Source: JASGDN01 sp049841275 (GTDB lineage Bacteria > Chloroflexota > Chloroflexia > Thermomicrobiales > UBA6265). Taken from it: DNA of 64,000 bases. Position numbers and translations under genes: made by a program. The stretch covers positions 6,942 to 70,941 of the forward strand of contig JASGDN010000009.1 in NCBI GenBank assembly GCA_049841275.1, in the 5' to 3' direction. Each line of letters starts with the position of its first letter. The first letter of the stretch is position 1. Under the pieces are notes generated by a model. That model ran no database searches. It saw only the letters and a list, made by a program, of their open reading frames with translations, and was not told where the DNA came from. Below, in pieces: positions 34,841 to 43,479 of the stretch.

Positions 34841-35230
34841 ATGGCGCAGGTCATGGTCTTCGGGCGACGGGAGGTGCATGCCGCACAGCGGGCAGCGATC
34901 TCCGAGGCGATCCATGCAGCGGCGCAGGATGCGTTGCAGCTTCCGGCGACGAAGCGCTTTCATCGCTTCTGCTGGCTTGATGCGGAGGATTTTCTCTATC
35001 CGGACGATCGCTCCGAGCGGTACCTGATCGTCGAGGTGAGCATGTTCGCCGGGCGCAGCGTGGCGGCGAAGAAGGCGTTCATGCGCGGGATCGTGGCGAA
35101 TCTCGGCGAGGCGTGCGGGATCGCGCCGCAGGACATCGAGATCACCATTACGGAGACGCCTCGTGAGAACTGGCTCATTCGCGGTGTGCCTGGCGACGAA
35201 CTGCCCTTGCCCTACACGGTCGAGGTGTAG
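34841..35230 (+). CDS. Tautomerase-family protein without the N-terminal proline
   Basis: This 129-aa protein matches the Tautomerase_2-like family: KRFHRFCWLDAEDFLYP, RYLIVEVSMFAGRSVAAKKA, ITITETPRENWLIRGVPGDE. The classic 4-oxalocrotonate tautomerases need Pro as residue 1 after Met removal, but this protein begins Met-Ala-Gln, as many members of this subgroup do, so its chemistry may differ. AAGGGAA precedes the ATG. Confidence 0.8.
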   Translation: MAQVMVFGRREVHAAQRAAISEAIHAAAQDALQLPATKRFHRFCWLDAEDFLYPDDRSERYLIVEVSMFAGRSVAAKKAFMRGIVANLGEACGIAPQDIEITITETPRENWLIRGVPGDELPLPYTVEV

Positions 35231-35244
35231 GGCGGGCAACCATT

Positions 35245-35277
35245 CCGTAGCGGATCAGACCAGCTGACCCGCTACGG
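35245..35277. terminator. Hairpin after the tautomerase gene
   Basis: CCGTAGCGG (35245-35253) pairs with CCGCTACGG (35269-35277), and inner ATCAG/CTGAC adds further pairs. It lies 14 nt after the tautomerase stop. No T-tract. Confidence 0.55.
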
Positions 35278-35287
35278 ATTCCTCCGC

Positions 35288-35327
35288 GGTGCAGGCAGCA
35301 CTACCGAGGTGCAGGCAGCACTACCGA
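35288..35327. repeat. Perfect tandem duplication of 20 bp
   Basis: GGTGCAGGCAGCACTACCGA is present twice in direct succession (35288-35307 and 35308-35327) in the gap between the tautomerase and HAD genes. It looks like a recent slippage duplication. Confidence 0.85.
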
Positions 35328-35354
35328 AGACATGGCTGGGTCGGCCTGCGAACG

Positions 35355-36182
35355 TTATTGCAGGATGATTTGTGTCTGGGTGTCGCCAACCAGCTTTTCG
35401 AGGATCTCGATGACGCCCCTCCCTGCATGACCTTCGGCTATATGGCCTCCACGCTGCTGGACGATCTCCTTGACCACCGAGTCGGCATTACCGACAGTGG
35501 CAGCGTGGAATCCGAAGCGGCCATCGAGCATGTCGAGGTCGTTTGCTGAATCACCAATGGCGAGGGTGTTGGCGGGGGGAATGCCGAAGTGTCCGGCGAT
35601 GGCGAGAAGTGTCTGTCCCTTGCCGGCTTGGGAATCGATGATCTGTACTCGGCGCAGGTTGCGGCTCATCTGGAATGGCAACTGCTCAATCGCGATCCAA
35701 GTCTGTACCCACGTTTCGAGCATGAGTGCCTGAGCCGATGTTTCGCATGCGATCGTAGGAAGTCCCCGTTCGTAGGCGACCGCTCGTTCATGGAAGAATG
35801 TGACGTCCCATCCCTGTTCGTGGGCATACCCGCGCATTCGCTCCAGCAATTCCCATGCGGCGGGGAACAGGGCACCCCAGCGTGTCCTGACCGCGTCATT
35901 CCAGGAGGCGATGGGAACGTAGTGCCCGTTCTGTGCGACGAAGGCCTCTCGCTCGTCACACATAATCGCCCGAATCACTCGACTCTCAGCGCCGATCCCA
36001 TGCGCATCGAACAATGCTGTCTGGAAAGCGAATTTGCGGCCTGTTGCTGTGACGCAGATTGCTCCAGCGTTCGCGAGACGCCGGAGCGTAGAGACCAGAT
36101 CTGGGAGGATCCGCTTGTCTCTTTCCATGAGCGTGCCGTCAAGGTCCATCGCGATCATCGCAATGGGCAGCCTGTCGCACAT
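35355..36182 (-). CDS. HAD-superfamily hydrolase, Cof type, paralogue 2
   Basis: This 275-aa protein carries AMIAMDLDGTLM (nucleophile Asp), CVTATGRKFAFQT (motif II region), Lys in AGKGQTLLAIAGHFG and LAIGDSANDLDML (motif IV). The C2-type cap of Cof proteins follows motif II. Likely substrates are sugar or cofactor phosphates. It starts 3 nt after the stop of its paralogue and has no SD of its own, so translation is coupled. The two proteins align along their whole length, including IARAI/IIQAL DEREAF/REIF and AYERGLPT. Confidence 0.87.
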   Translation of the reverse strand: MCDRLPIAMIAMDLDGTLMERDKRILPDLVSTLRRLANAGAICVTATGRKFAFQTALFDAHGIGAESRVIRAIMCDEREAFVAQNGHYVPIASWNDAVRTRWGALFPAAWELLERMRGYAHEQGWDVTFFHERAVAYERGLPTIACETSAQALMLETWVQTWIAIEQLPFQMSRNLRRVQIIDSQAGKGQTLLAIAGHFGIPPANTLAIGDSANDLDMLDGRFGFHAATVGNADSVVKEIVQQRGGHIAEGHAGRGVIEILEKLVGDTQTQIILQ

Positions 36183-36185
36183 GGG

Positions 36186-37046
36186 TCAGCGCCGGTTGAC
36201 GAAGGTGAGGGCGTTGATGGCTTCCACGGTACCGAGGCCGGCTTCCGCCGAGGCGACGTAGCCAGCCCCTGCGCGGACGAGTTGCTTCAATTCTTCCTCC
36301 GCGTTTGCCGGGGTTGCCGTGCGGAAGCCGTGATTGAACTTCGGGTCCAGCATCGTGTAATCGTTGCTCGAATCCCCGACTGCCAACACCTGACCGTTCG
36401 GGACGCCCAGTACACGGGCCAGTTCCGCCAGGGCCGGGCCCTTTCCCGTTTGCGCGTCGAAGGTCTGCACGATGCGAACGTTGCGGTTCGTCGCCAGCGG
36501 CAGGTTCCGCAGGTCGATCTGCTCCTGCACCCACAGGCAGAGCGAAGCCCCCTGCGCCGCATCCTCGCAGACCAGCGTCGGCAGGCCGCGTTCGTAGGCG
36601 ATGTCCGGCGGCTGCAGGAAGTGGATCTCCCAGCCGCGGGAGATCGCCTCGGCCTTCGCATCCTCCAGCAGATTCCAGGCGATGGGGAACAGGTCGACCC
36701 AGCGGGCGCGCAGGGCATCGTTCCATGCCGTGTGCGGTTCGTAGCCGGCTGGCGTGCCGAGGAAGATCTCCCGCTCGTCGCCGATCAGCGCTTGGATGAT
36801 GCCGGTCGAGGCCATGTCCATCTCGTACCGTGCGAACAGCTCGCGCTGGAAGGCGGCCTGGCGACCCGTCGCGGTCACGCAGTGGACACCGCGTGCGGTG
36901 AGATCGGCGAGTGCTGCGATCACTTCCGGGCGGATCACCTCGCCGGCTTCGAGGATGGTGCCGTCGAGGTCCATCGCGATCATGGCAATCGGCGGACGCG
37001 GATCGGTGGTGTCGGTGGCAATGGCAGCGGTGCTGGCGGACGTCAC
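36186..37046 (-). CDS. HAD-superfamily hydrolase, Cof type, paralogue 1
   Basis: This 286-aa protein has AMIAMDLDGTILEAGE, HCVTATGRQAAFQRE, DAQTGKGPALAELARVLG and LAVGDSSNDYTML, the four HAD motifs with a Cof-type cap. It is the first gene of a tandem duplication with the gene at 35355-36182. All catalytic residues are kept in both copies, so both should be active. The substrate is not known. Confidence 0.87.
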   Translation of the reverse strand: MTSASTAAIATDTTDPRPPIAMIAMDLDGTILEAGEVIRPEVIAALADLTARGVHCVTATGRQAAFQRELFARYEMDMASTGIIQALIGDEREIFLGTPAGYEPHTAWNDALRARWVDLFPIAWNLLEDAKAEAISRGWEIHFLQPPDIAYERGLPTLVCEDAAQGASLCLWVQEQIDLRNLPLATNRNVRIVQTFDAQTGKGPALAELARVLGVPNGQVLAVGDSSNDYTMLDPKFNHGFRTATPANAEEELKQLVRAGAGYVASAEAGLGTVEAINALTFVNRR

Positions 37047-37376
37047 GGAGGCTCCCTCGCGAATCGTGGCTCGGCGGACGGCTCATGGCGACAGCCTAGC
37101 ATGCTGTGCGCCGGCTGGTGCGTCGCTCGCAGCGTGAGTCGCGCGATAGCCGGCAAGATGAACGATTCCGTAAATCCGGCGGATTCTATGCGATACTCTT
37201 GCCCATGAATGATCCCTGGCGCCGGACGACCTCGCCGGGATGTTTGGGCGTGGCCGCACTCCCGCCACCACCGGCTTGCGGGCCGTATGCTGCCTGCGCC
37301 GATGCCGGCCGTCTTCCCCGCCCTCGCTGTCAATCCGTCCGCAGGCCGCGCCCGCACGGGCGAGAGGAGTTTCCCC
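37047..37376. other. Divergent promoter region of HAD pair and ilvE
   Basis: These 330 nt separate the divergent HAD pair from ilvE. Apart from the GAGAGGAG SD just before ilvE, I see no hairpin, riboswitch or coding sequence in it. Confidence 0.5.
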
Positions 37377-38330
37377 ATGGCATTTGAAGAGACCCTGGAA
37401 TACGCCTTCTTTGAAGGCAGGATCGTGCCCTTCGGCGATGCCAAGGTCAGCATTGGCACCCACGCGCTTCAGTACGGCACTGGCGCCTTTGCGGGCGTGC
37501 GTGGCTACCTCTCCGAGGACAAGCAGACGATCAACATCTTCCGCCTGAAGGATCATGCCGCCCGCCTCCTGCGCTCGGCCAGATTGCTGCGGATGGAGTT
37601 GCCCTACGATGTCGACTCGCTCGCCAACGTCCTGGTGGAGTTGACGAAGCAGAACGCACCGGCGACGGATGTCTATTTCCGTCCGTTCGTCTACAAGGCG
37701 TCTGTCCAGCTGACGCCGCGCCTGCGTGGCCTGAAGGATGAACTGGCGGTCTACATGCTGCCGATGGGTGACTATCTCGACACCCGGCGTGGCCAGAAGG
37801 CGCTCGTCTCCTCGTGGACGCGTGCGGCGGACAATGCCATCCCCAGCCGTGGCAAGATCACCGGCTCCTACATCAACTCGTCCTTTGCCAAGGACCAGGC
37901 CGAGGAGATGGGTGCCGATGACGCGATCATGCTGAACAGCGACGGCAAGATCGCCGAGGGCAGTTCCTGCAATTTCTTCATCGTGCGGGACGGCGAACTC
38001 ATCACGCCGCCGATCAACAGCGACATCCTGGAGGGCATCACCCGGCGCACGGTGCTCGCGCTGGCCGAGGAGCTTGGCATTCCCATCCAGACCCGCGCCA
38101 TCGACCGATCCGAGATCTATATCGCGGACGAGGCATTCTTCTGCGGCACCGGCGTCCAGCTGGCGTGGATCGAGCAGATCGACAACCGGACCATCGGGGA
38201 CGGCCAGCGTGGGCCGATCTCCGCGAAGCTCAGCGACCGCCTCTTCGATATCTATCGAGCCCGCACCACGGACCACCAGGACTGGCTGACGCCGGTTCCG
38301 GTGCGTCAGCCGGCAGGCGCTCGTTCGTAG
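37377..38330 (+). CDS. ilvE: Branched-chain amino acid aminotransferase
   Basis: This 317-aa fold-IV PLP enzyme transfers amino groups between glutamate and branched-chain 2-oxo acids. It shows SIGTHALQYGTGAFAGVRGY at the N-terminus, FRPFVYKAS, the catalytic Lys in RGKITGSYINSSFAK, and AEGSSCNFFIV, EGITRR and FFCGTGVQLAWIEQID at the PLP phosphate site. Length and motifs are typical of bacterial IlvE. The ATG at 37377 has GAGAGGAG upstream. It is monocistronic, ending at a hairpin. Confidence 0.93.
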   Translation: MAFEETLEYAFFEGRIVPFGDAKVSIGTHALQYGTGAFAGVRGYLSEDKQTINIFRLKDHAARLLRSARLLRMELPYDVDSLANVLVELTKQNAPATDVYFRPFVYKASVQLTPRLRGLKDELAVYMLPMGDYLDTRRGQKALVSSWTRAADNAIPSRGKITGSYINSSFAKDQAEEMGADDAIMLNSDGKIAEGSSCNFFIVRDGELITPPINSDILEGITRRTVLALAEELGIPIQTRAIDRSEIYIADEAFFCGTGVQLAWIEQIDNRTIGDGQRGPISAKLSDRLFDIYRARTTDHQDWLTPVPVRQPAGARS

Positions 38331-38360
38331 CGGCGCTCCTGCCATCCGCGATCGCCCGAA

Positions 38361-38393
38361 GAAACGGCCGCAGTATCTATCTGCGGCCGTTTC
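38361..38393. terminator. Terminator after ilvE
   Basis: GAAACGGCCGCAG (38361-38373) pairs perfectly with CTGCGGCCGTTTC (38381-38393) around a 7-nt loop, 31 nt after the ilvE stop. Confidence 0.75.
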
Positions 38394-38614
38394 GCGTAGA
38401 GTAGGGAGAGGCAGACCGTGAAACGGGACAACGGGAACCATCGGGCGAGTGCCAACGTCCTTGCTTCAGCGGCCCAACGGCGACGATGAATGCCGCGGAG
38501 CGTTGGTCCCGCTGAGGTAGGCGTTCTGCCTGATGGCGGTCGTTCGGCGGGGATACGCATGGTTCGATTTGTCACCAGGCATCGCGTCGTGGTGCAAATG
38601 CGGGAGGATCATCG

Positions 38615-39808
38615 ATGAAGCGAACTATTGTCTCGCGGTGGGCAGTGCTTGTCGCGATGCTGGTGGGGCTGATGGCTCCGACGGTATCGATGAGCGCGGC
38701 AGCCGCGCCACTGAATGGGCCTGCGCGGGCCGAGGCGTCGTTGGCATACGTCAACGCGCTGCTGGCGGAATCGGGCGATGATGACAAGAAGCTGCCGGAC
38801 GAGACCGAAACGCCGGTGGACGAAGAGACGCCGGAACCGCGCGACGACCGCAGTTCGTCGTCCGACGATGCGCTGATTGGTGTGCTTGGCGGCGACCGCG
38901 TTGATTTCGAGGACGAATTTGGCGAGCCGGCGGATGACCGCGATGCCGATGATTTTGCGACCGGTGAGATCTACGAGGATATTCGCGGGTTCGACACGAT
39001 CCAGGTCTACTGGAGCGATGACGATGTCGCGCTGCACATCATCCTGAATGCGAGCCGCGATTGGACCGAGTCCCGCGCGCTGGCCCAGGCCGAGGATTTC
39101 CTCCCGTCCGATGTCGATCTGGATAGCGATCCGGAAGAACTGGATGGCGGCGAACTGCTCTATCTCGGCGGCAGCGATGCGCTGGCCGATGTCACCGATC
39201 GCGCAACCTATCGCGATCTGGACGTTGGTGGCCGGCCGGGCGACCTTCGCGTGATCCTGATCCCCGGTGACGACGACACCTTCGCGACGGTCGATATCGC
39301 TATCGGCAGCGGCGACGAGTTCGAAAGCGCCGGCAACAGCCGGTCGAACCGCGAGACGCCGGAGCCGACCGAGGAGACGAAGACGACCCGCAAGAAGACG
39401 CCAGAGCCAACCGAAGAATCGGGCCGCAGGGGTTCTTCCCAGGATGCCGACCAGTATCTGGCTGACGTGCGCGATATGGTCGATACCCGGCAGCAGGAGC
39501 TCGATCGCTTTTTCGAGATCATCGGGCTTGGCTCCAGCGCGACGGAAGCGGACTTCGATGAGCTGACGAACATCGTCGCTGGCTGGTTGGACTCCCCGAC
39601 GATCGAGGCCCCGGATGGCTACGAGAAGATCGACAAGGCCTTCACGAGCATGAATGACAACTTCATGAATGCGGCGATGAGCTTTGCGACGTGGATCAGC
39701 GACCCGGACGCGAACGAGTCTGCACTCGATGACATGTCGACGTACCTGACGGATGCACAATCCGACCTCACGATGCTCGACAACCTACTAAGTGACGAGG
39801 GCGTCTAG
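38615..39808 (+). CDS. Acidic secreted protein of unknown function
   Basis: This 397-aa protein has a signal peptide (about residues 1-30, ending SMSAAAAP). An Asp/Glu/Ser/Thr/Pro-rich stretch contains ETPVDEETPEP. A very acidic globular region (about 85-230) contains FDTIQVYWSDDDVALHIIL. A linker holds two TPEPTEE repeats around TTRKK, and an alpha-helical C-terminal domain (about 275-397) completes it. GGGAGGA precedes the ATG. No family is recognised. The acidity could bind cations or suit a cell-surface location. Confidence 0.75.
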   Translation: MKRTIVSRWAVLVAMLVGLMAPTVSMSAAAAPLNGPARAEASLAYVNALLAESGDDDKKLPDETETPVDEETPEPRDDRSSSSDDALIGVLGGDRVDFEDEFGEPADDRDADDFATGEIYEDIRGFDTIQVYWSDDDVALHIILNASRDWTESRALAQAEDFLPSDVDLDSDPEELDGGELLYLGGSDALADVTDRATYRDLDVGGRPGDLRVILIPGDDDTFATVDIAIGSGDEFESAGNSRSNRETPEPTEETKTTRKKTPEPTEESGRRGSSQDADQYLADVRDMVDTRQQELDRFFEIIGLGSSATEADFDELTNIVAGWLDSPTIEAPDGYEKIDKAFTSMNDNFMNAAMSFATWISDPDANESALDDMSTYLTDAQSDLTMLDNLLSDEGV

Positions 39809-40371
39809 CGGGAACGCTTGCGCCGACAGCGCGGCAGGACGATTCGACGATTCATGGAAGGAGGGGCGCTCCATTCGGGGCGTTCCTCCTTCGTGCTGCT
39901 TGCGCCTGCCCTGCCGCCTGGGGACAGCACATTGGGGCGCAACTCGCCCGTCGTTGGGCCGGGACCAGCAGGCGTGGTATGGTTGCGCGCGGCGAAGCCC
40001 GTGCTAAACCGGCAAGGTGCGATAGGATGGCGGTACCTGTACGAGCAGGAATATCGTATAGTGTACGTACACACTGTGGGAAGTACGCTTCCCGGTCGTG
40101 CAAGACTGCCGGAATCCGGAAACCGTTTCTCGTGGGAACGAAACCGTGCAAGCGACATCAACGTTTACAGGGGAACGGGGGCTTCCCGGCTACTGGAGGG
40201 AGTGCAGTCGAATGACACGCACGCCCAGACGCATGAGTGCTGTGCGATGTGGAGCACGGCGCTTGGAATCGTGATGGTTACGGGAACGCTGGCACGATTC
40301 GCAATCGACCTCACCTGGGGGTGGGGCCAGCATGAAAGGGTACGTGCGTGAGGGTGGTGATGGAGGGGGCA
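39809..40371. other. 563-nt upstream region of the L,D-transpeptidase gene
   Basis: It begins with a hairpin at 39857-39892 (arms GAAGGAGG and CCTCCTTC, with G-T pairs inside) that probably terminates the upstream gene. It also holds a 12-bp perfect palindrome, GTGTACGTACAC, at 40061-40072. The segment from about 40120 to 40330 has several short self-complementary stretches and could form a structured 5' leader, but it does not clearly match a riboswitch I know. No gene is seen. Confidence 0.45.
40061..40072. promoter_or_regulatory. Perfect 12-bp palindrome upstream of the L,D-transpeptidase
   Basis: GTGTACGTACAC lies about 300 nt before the start, just after an AT-richer stretch (ATATCGTATA). 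It could be an operator; the binding protein is unknown. Confidence 0.35.
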
Positions 40372-41574
40372 ATGCCCCGCGAGAACCGGGCGACGCCGTT
40401 TGCGACGAGGCATGTGGGGCGCGCCAGTGTCGCCGCCGTGTTCGCGGCGCTCTCGCTTGTGCTGACGATGTTCCTGCCGATGATGCCGCATGCGTCGGCC
40501 GATGACTGGAGTGCCCCGACCACGGTCTATATCCCGGAAACTGGTCACACGCTGGACCAGCTCTTCCTCGACATGTGGCGGAACGGCGGCGGCGCGGCGG
40601 CCTACGGTAATCCAATCACCTCCGAGATCACGCAGCAGGATGGCCACGTCGTGCAGTACCTCGAGTACGCACGGTTCGAGTACTGGCCGGAAGGCGATGC
40701 GGATGGCAACACGGCCTTCATTGCCAACATTGGCCAGGAACTGCGGCCGATTGCCGTGCAGCGGTCCGTCGCTGGCCTCTCCACACCGAAGCAGGGCGCC
40801 GCGTCCGAGGCGACCAAGTTCCAGCAGGCGTGGTTGCCGGTGAAGGCGACCGACGACATCCTCGCCAGCGACAGCATCCTCTACGTCTCCGAGACCAGCC
40901 ACACGGTTGCCGGCGACTTCTGGAACTACTGGGACAGCGTCGGTGGCGCCGGTTATCTCGGTAATCCGCTCACCGAGCAGTACACGCTGAATGGCATCAC
41001 CTACCAGGTGTTCGAGAAGGGCCAGATCGCACAGGCGAAGGACGGCACACTCTCGCTGGTTCCGGTGGGCAAGCTGCTGGCGGACAAGTACAAGCTCGAC
41101 CAGAAGCAGGTCGCGCAGGGCGATATCCCGACCTACGACGAGGCCCTCTTCATCTCGCCGGAACCCGAGACGCCGCAGATCGCCGATGCGACTGACGCTC
41201 CCACCGATGGACTGTGGGTGGATGTGAATCTCTCCACGCAATACATGGTCGTCTACCAGGGCAATACCCCGGTGCTGGAGTCCTACGTCAGCACGGGGCG
41301 CCCGGGATTCGATACGCCGACGGGCACCTTCTCCGTCATCGACATGCTTCCCTCGCAGACGATGGAAGGCGTGCTCGGTGGGGAGTACTACAACGTGCCG
41401 GATGTGCCCGATGTCATGTACTTCACCGAAGGCGGTCACGCGCTGCACGGCACCTACTGGCACAACAATTTCGGCTCGGTGATGAGCCATGGCTGCGTCA
41501 ACCTGCCGATGGATGTGGCGGACTGGCTCTACGCCAATGCCTACATCGGCATGCCGGTGGTGATTCACTACTAG
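40372..41574 (+). CDS. L,D-transpeptidase (YkuD) with two LGFP-like repeats
   Basis: This 400-aa exported protein has a signal anchor (VAAVFAALSLVLTMFLPMM). Two repeats of the form FLDMWRNGGGAAAYGNPITSE and FWNYWDSVGGAGYLGNPLTE follow, each with a Q-x-F/L-E tail. The C-terminal YkuD domain starts at WVDVNLSTQYMVVYQG and has the catalytic motif HGTYWHNNFG, then SHGCVNLP with the active Cys. It would make 3-3 peptidoglycan cross-links or attach proteins. The repeats resemble those of Chloroflexota surface proteins. ATG at 40372 follows GGAGGGGG; 40360 is an alternative. Confidence 0.87.
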   Translation: MPRENRATPFATRHVGRASVAAVFAALSLVLTMFLPMMPHASADDWSAPTTVYIPETGHTLDQLFLDMWRNGGGAAAYGNPITSEITQQDGHVVQYLEYARFEYWPEGDADGNTAFIANIGQELRPIAVQRSVAGLSTPKQGAASEATKFQQAWLPVKATDDILASDSILYVSETSHTVAGDFWNYWDSVGGAGYLGNPLTEQYTLNGITYQVFEKGQIAQAKDGTLSLVPVGKLLADKYKLDQKQVAQGDIPTYDEALFISPEPETPQIADATDAPTDGLWVDVNLSTQYMVVYQGNTPVLESYVSTGRPGFDTPTGTFSVIDMLPSQTMEGVLGGEYYNVPDVPDVMYFTEGGHALHGTYWHNNFGSVMSHGCVNLPMDVADWLYANAYIGMPVVIHY

Positions 41575-41584
41575 GCCATCGCGA

Positions 41585-41650
41585 CGAAGTACACCACAAC
41601 GCGCCCCGACCGGATTGGATTCCGGTCGGGGCGCGTTGTGGTGTACTTCG
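41585..41650. terminator. Perfect 30-bp hairpin
   Basis: Positions 41585-41614 are exactly complementary to 41621-41650, with only TTGGAT in the loop. It begins 10 nt after the L,D-transpeptidase stop and ends 46 nt before the next start. No T-tract follows. It probably terminates or insulates, but the length and perfection are unusual. Confidence 0.65.
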
Positions 41651-41696
41651 TGCGGGATCTTGCGACAAACGGGATTCGGATCGAGTAGAAGGAAAC

Positions 41697-42383
41697 ATGC
41701 TGATGAAGACGGACCTGTTGTATCGACCATCTTTTGCCGCCGCACGCGTGCAGATCGGCCCTGGTGAGGCCGTTCGCGCGGATGGCGGCGCGATGCTCAG
41801 CATGTCCAGTGACGTGCAGATCGAGACGGCCGCAACCGGTGGGCTGATGCGGTCGCTGAAACGCAGCATGCTCGGCGGCGAGTCGTTCTTCATGAACACC
41901 TTCCGCAGCCCGAATGGGCCGGCGGAGCTGATCTTCGCGCCGTCGCTGCCAGGGGACCTGGTGACCACCGACATCCAGGGTACGCCGCTGCTGGTCAACT
42001 CCGGGTCCTTTCTCGTCGCCGAGGAATCGGTGGACATCGATACGAAGTGGAAGGGCGGCAAGGGGTTCTTCACCACCAGCAGCTTCTTCATGGTGGAACT
42101 CAGCGGGCGCGGCCAGGCCGTGCTGAGCGCCTATGGGGCGTTGCACAGCGTCGAACTGGGGGCCGGCGAGCGATACACGGTGGATACCGGGCATGTCATT
42201 GCGTTCCCGGCGTCGATCGGCTACGCCATCCGGAGAATCGGGGGCCTGAAGAGCACGCTCTTCAGTGGCGAAGGATTCGTCGTGGACTTCACCGGGCCGG
42301 GAACCATCCTGCTGCAGACGCGGTCGCAAGGGGACTTCCTCGCCTGGCTGATCCCGAACCTGCCGAGCAACAACGGCGGCTAG
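41697..42383 (+). CDS. AIM24/TIGR00266-family protein
   Basis: This 228-aa protein matches the AIM24-like beta-rich family: GPGEAVRADGGAMLSMSSDV, GGLMRSLKRSMLGGESFFMN, ELIFAPSLPGDLVTTDI, FTGPGTILLQTR at the C-terminus. No signal peptide or catalytic residues are seen; bacterial members are of unknown function. AAGGA lies 4 nt before the ATG. It is separated from the L,D-transpeptidase by the 30-bp hairpin. Confidence 0.82.
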   Translation: MLMKTDLLYRPSFAAARVQIGPGEAVRADGGAMLSMSSDVQIETAATGGLMRSLKRSMLGGESFFMNTFRSPNGPAELIFAPSLPGDLVTTDIQGTPLLVNSGSFLVAEESVDIDTKWKGGKGFFTTSSFFMVELSGRGQAVLSAYGALHSVELGAGERYTVDTGHVIAFPASIGYAIRRIGGLKSTLFSGEGFVVDFTGPGTILLQTRSQGDFLAWLIPNLPSNNGG

Positions 42384-42659
42384 ATCGAAATCCGGGTTGG
42401 TGGTGGCGCATCCCGGAGCGGGTCGGCAAGAAGCCTGTCCTGAGCGAAGAAGGATCTGATTGACTCCCAATCCGGCGTCGCCGGTTCGGCCGGGGGCTGG
42501 GCGACCACGAGGTTCGCCGCGGCGGATTCGGATTTGGCTGTAGGCATCGCGAAGCGGGGCAGGATTGCCGGAACTGGCGGGGCCGTGTGCTAGGCTTGAG
42601 GGCAGCGGCGGCGTCCGCCAGAGGCCGCCCCCACTCGTCCCGATGTCGCGACGATCGGC
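42384..42659. other. Intergenic region with a repeat remnant
   Basis: These 276 nt contain CTGTCCTGAGCGAAGAAGG (about 42436-42454), a degenerate end of repeat family 1. Nothing else is recognised. Confidence 0.4.
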
Positions 42660-43391
42660 ATGCCAACCATGATGCAGGGGATGCTCCCCACCCGCCACCT
42701 CCGCGATCACACGATGAAGCGTTGCCCTGCGAAGCCCGGTTCGCATGCGGCGACACTCTCGTCGGTGTTCCTGCCATTCGGCCGGCGAACGACGACGGGG
42801 ATGCTGGCCGGGATGACGTTGCTCGTCCTGCTGATGCCGATGAACTATCGTGCCGGGACCGAGACCGATCACCCGCACGCCTTCTTCCAGGAATTGATCG
42901 ATGTCATCACTGGAACGCCGCACGAGCATGGCGCCGAGGTCGGAGAAGCGCACCGGCACGCATCTGGTGACGGGGACCATAGCCACGTGTCCGCAACGAC
43001 CGCCACGGCGACGATCTCGCCCTTCCTCGCGGCGGACATCCCCCTGACGGCAGCGGCCGAGGCTGCCCATGCTGCCGGCCCCTCGCACGCCGGGGTGCTT
43101 CCGGCCAGCAACGAGCGGGGGGCCAGGCTTCCCGCATCCCTCCCAGCTGGAATCGTCGGGAGCGACGCGGACCGTGATACGGTCGTGGCCTCATTCTCAC
43201 CCGATGTGCCGGGTGTGACCGATCTCACACCAGCTGCCGAAAAGGGCAGCGCCATCCTGGTCCTGACGACGCTGCTGGCCACCATCCTGGTGGCCGAATC
43301 TCGCCGGCGGGAACTCTGGACGCACGTCGATCGTCTTCGAGCGGTGGCGGACCGGGTCGAATCGCCTCCGCCGCGCCCGGCTTCCTGCTGA
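42660..43391 (+). CDS. Histidine-rich membrane-linked protein upstream of the copper genes
   Basis: This 243-aa frame has a hydrophobic segment (TGMLAGMTLLVLLMPM) followed by a His-rich extracytoplasmic stretch (DHPHAFFQE, TPHEHGAEVGEAHRHASGDG, then DHSH). A long Ala/Pro/Ser region and a second hydrophobic segment near the C-terminus (SAILVLTTLLATILVAES) follow. The His clusters could bind Cu or Zn. No SD is evident, so the start is uncertain; ATG at 42714 is possible. Reality is supported mainly by membrane/His pattern and by position before the CopC-CopD locus. Confidence 0.6.
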   Translation: MPTMMQGMLPTRHLRDHTMKRCPAKPGSHAATLSSVFLPFGRRTTTGMLAGMTLLVLLMPMNYRAGTETDHPHAFFQELIDVITGTPHEHGAEVGEAHRHASGDGDHSHVSATTATATISPFLAADIPLTAAAEAAHAAGPSHAGVLPASNERGARLPASLPAGIVGSDADRDTVVASFSPDVPGVTDLTPAAEKGSAILVLTTLLATILVAESRRRELWTHVDRLRAVADRVESPPPRPASC

Positions 43392-43479
43392 ACGATCGAT
43401 ACACGCCGTCGCCATCGGGACGCATGGTCCTGGTGTGCTGGAGTGTTTGCCTGCACACGATTTCAGGGAGTCTTCCATC

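Noticed and set aside
35288..35327. Start of a CRISPR or VNTR array
   Set aside because: Only two adjacent 20-bp copies without spacers; simple tandem duplication.
40073..40371. c-di-AMP (ydaO) or cobalamin riboswitch before the L,D-transpeptidase
   Set aside because: Some GGGGAA-like stretches are present, but the conserved blocks of either class could not be matched in order.
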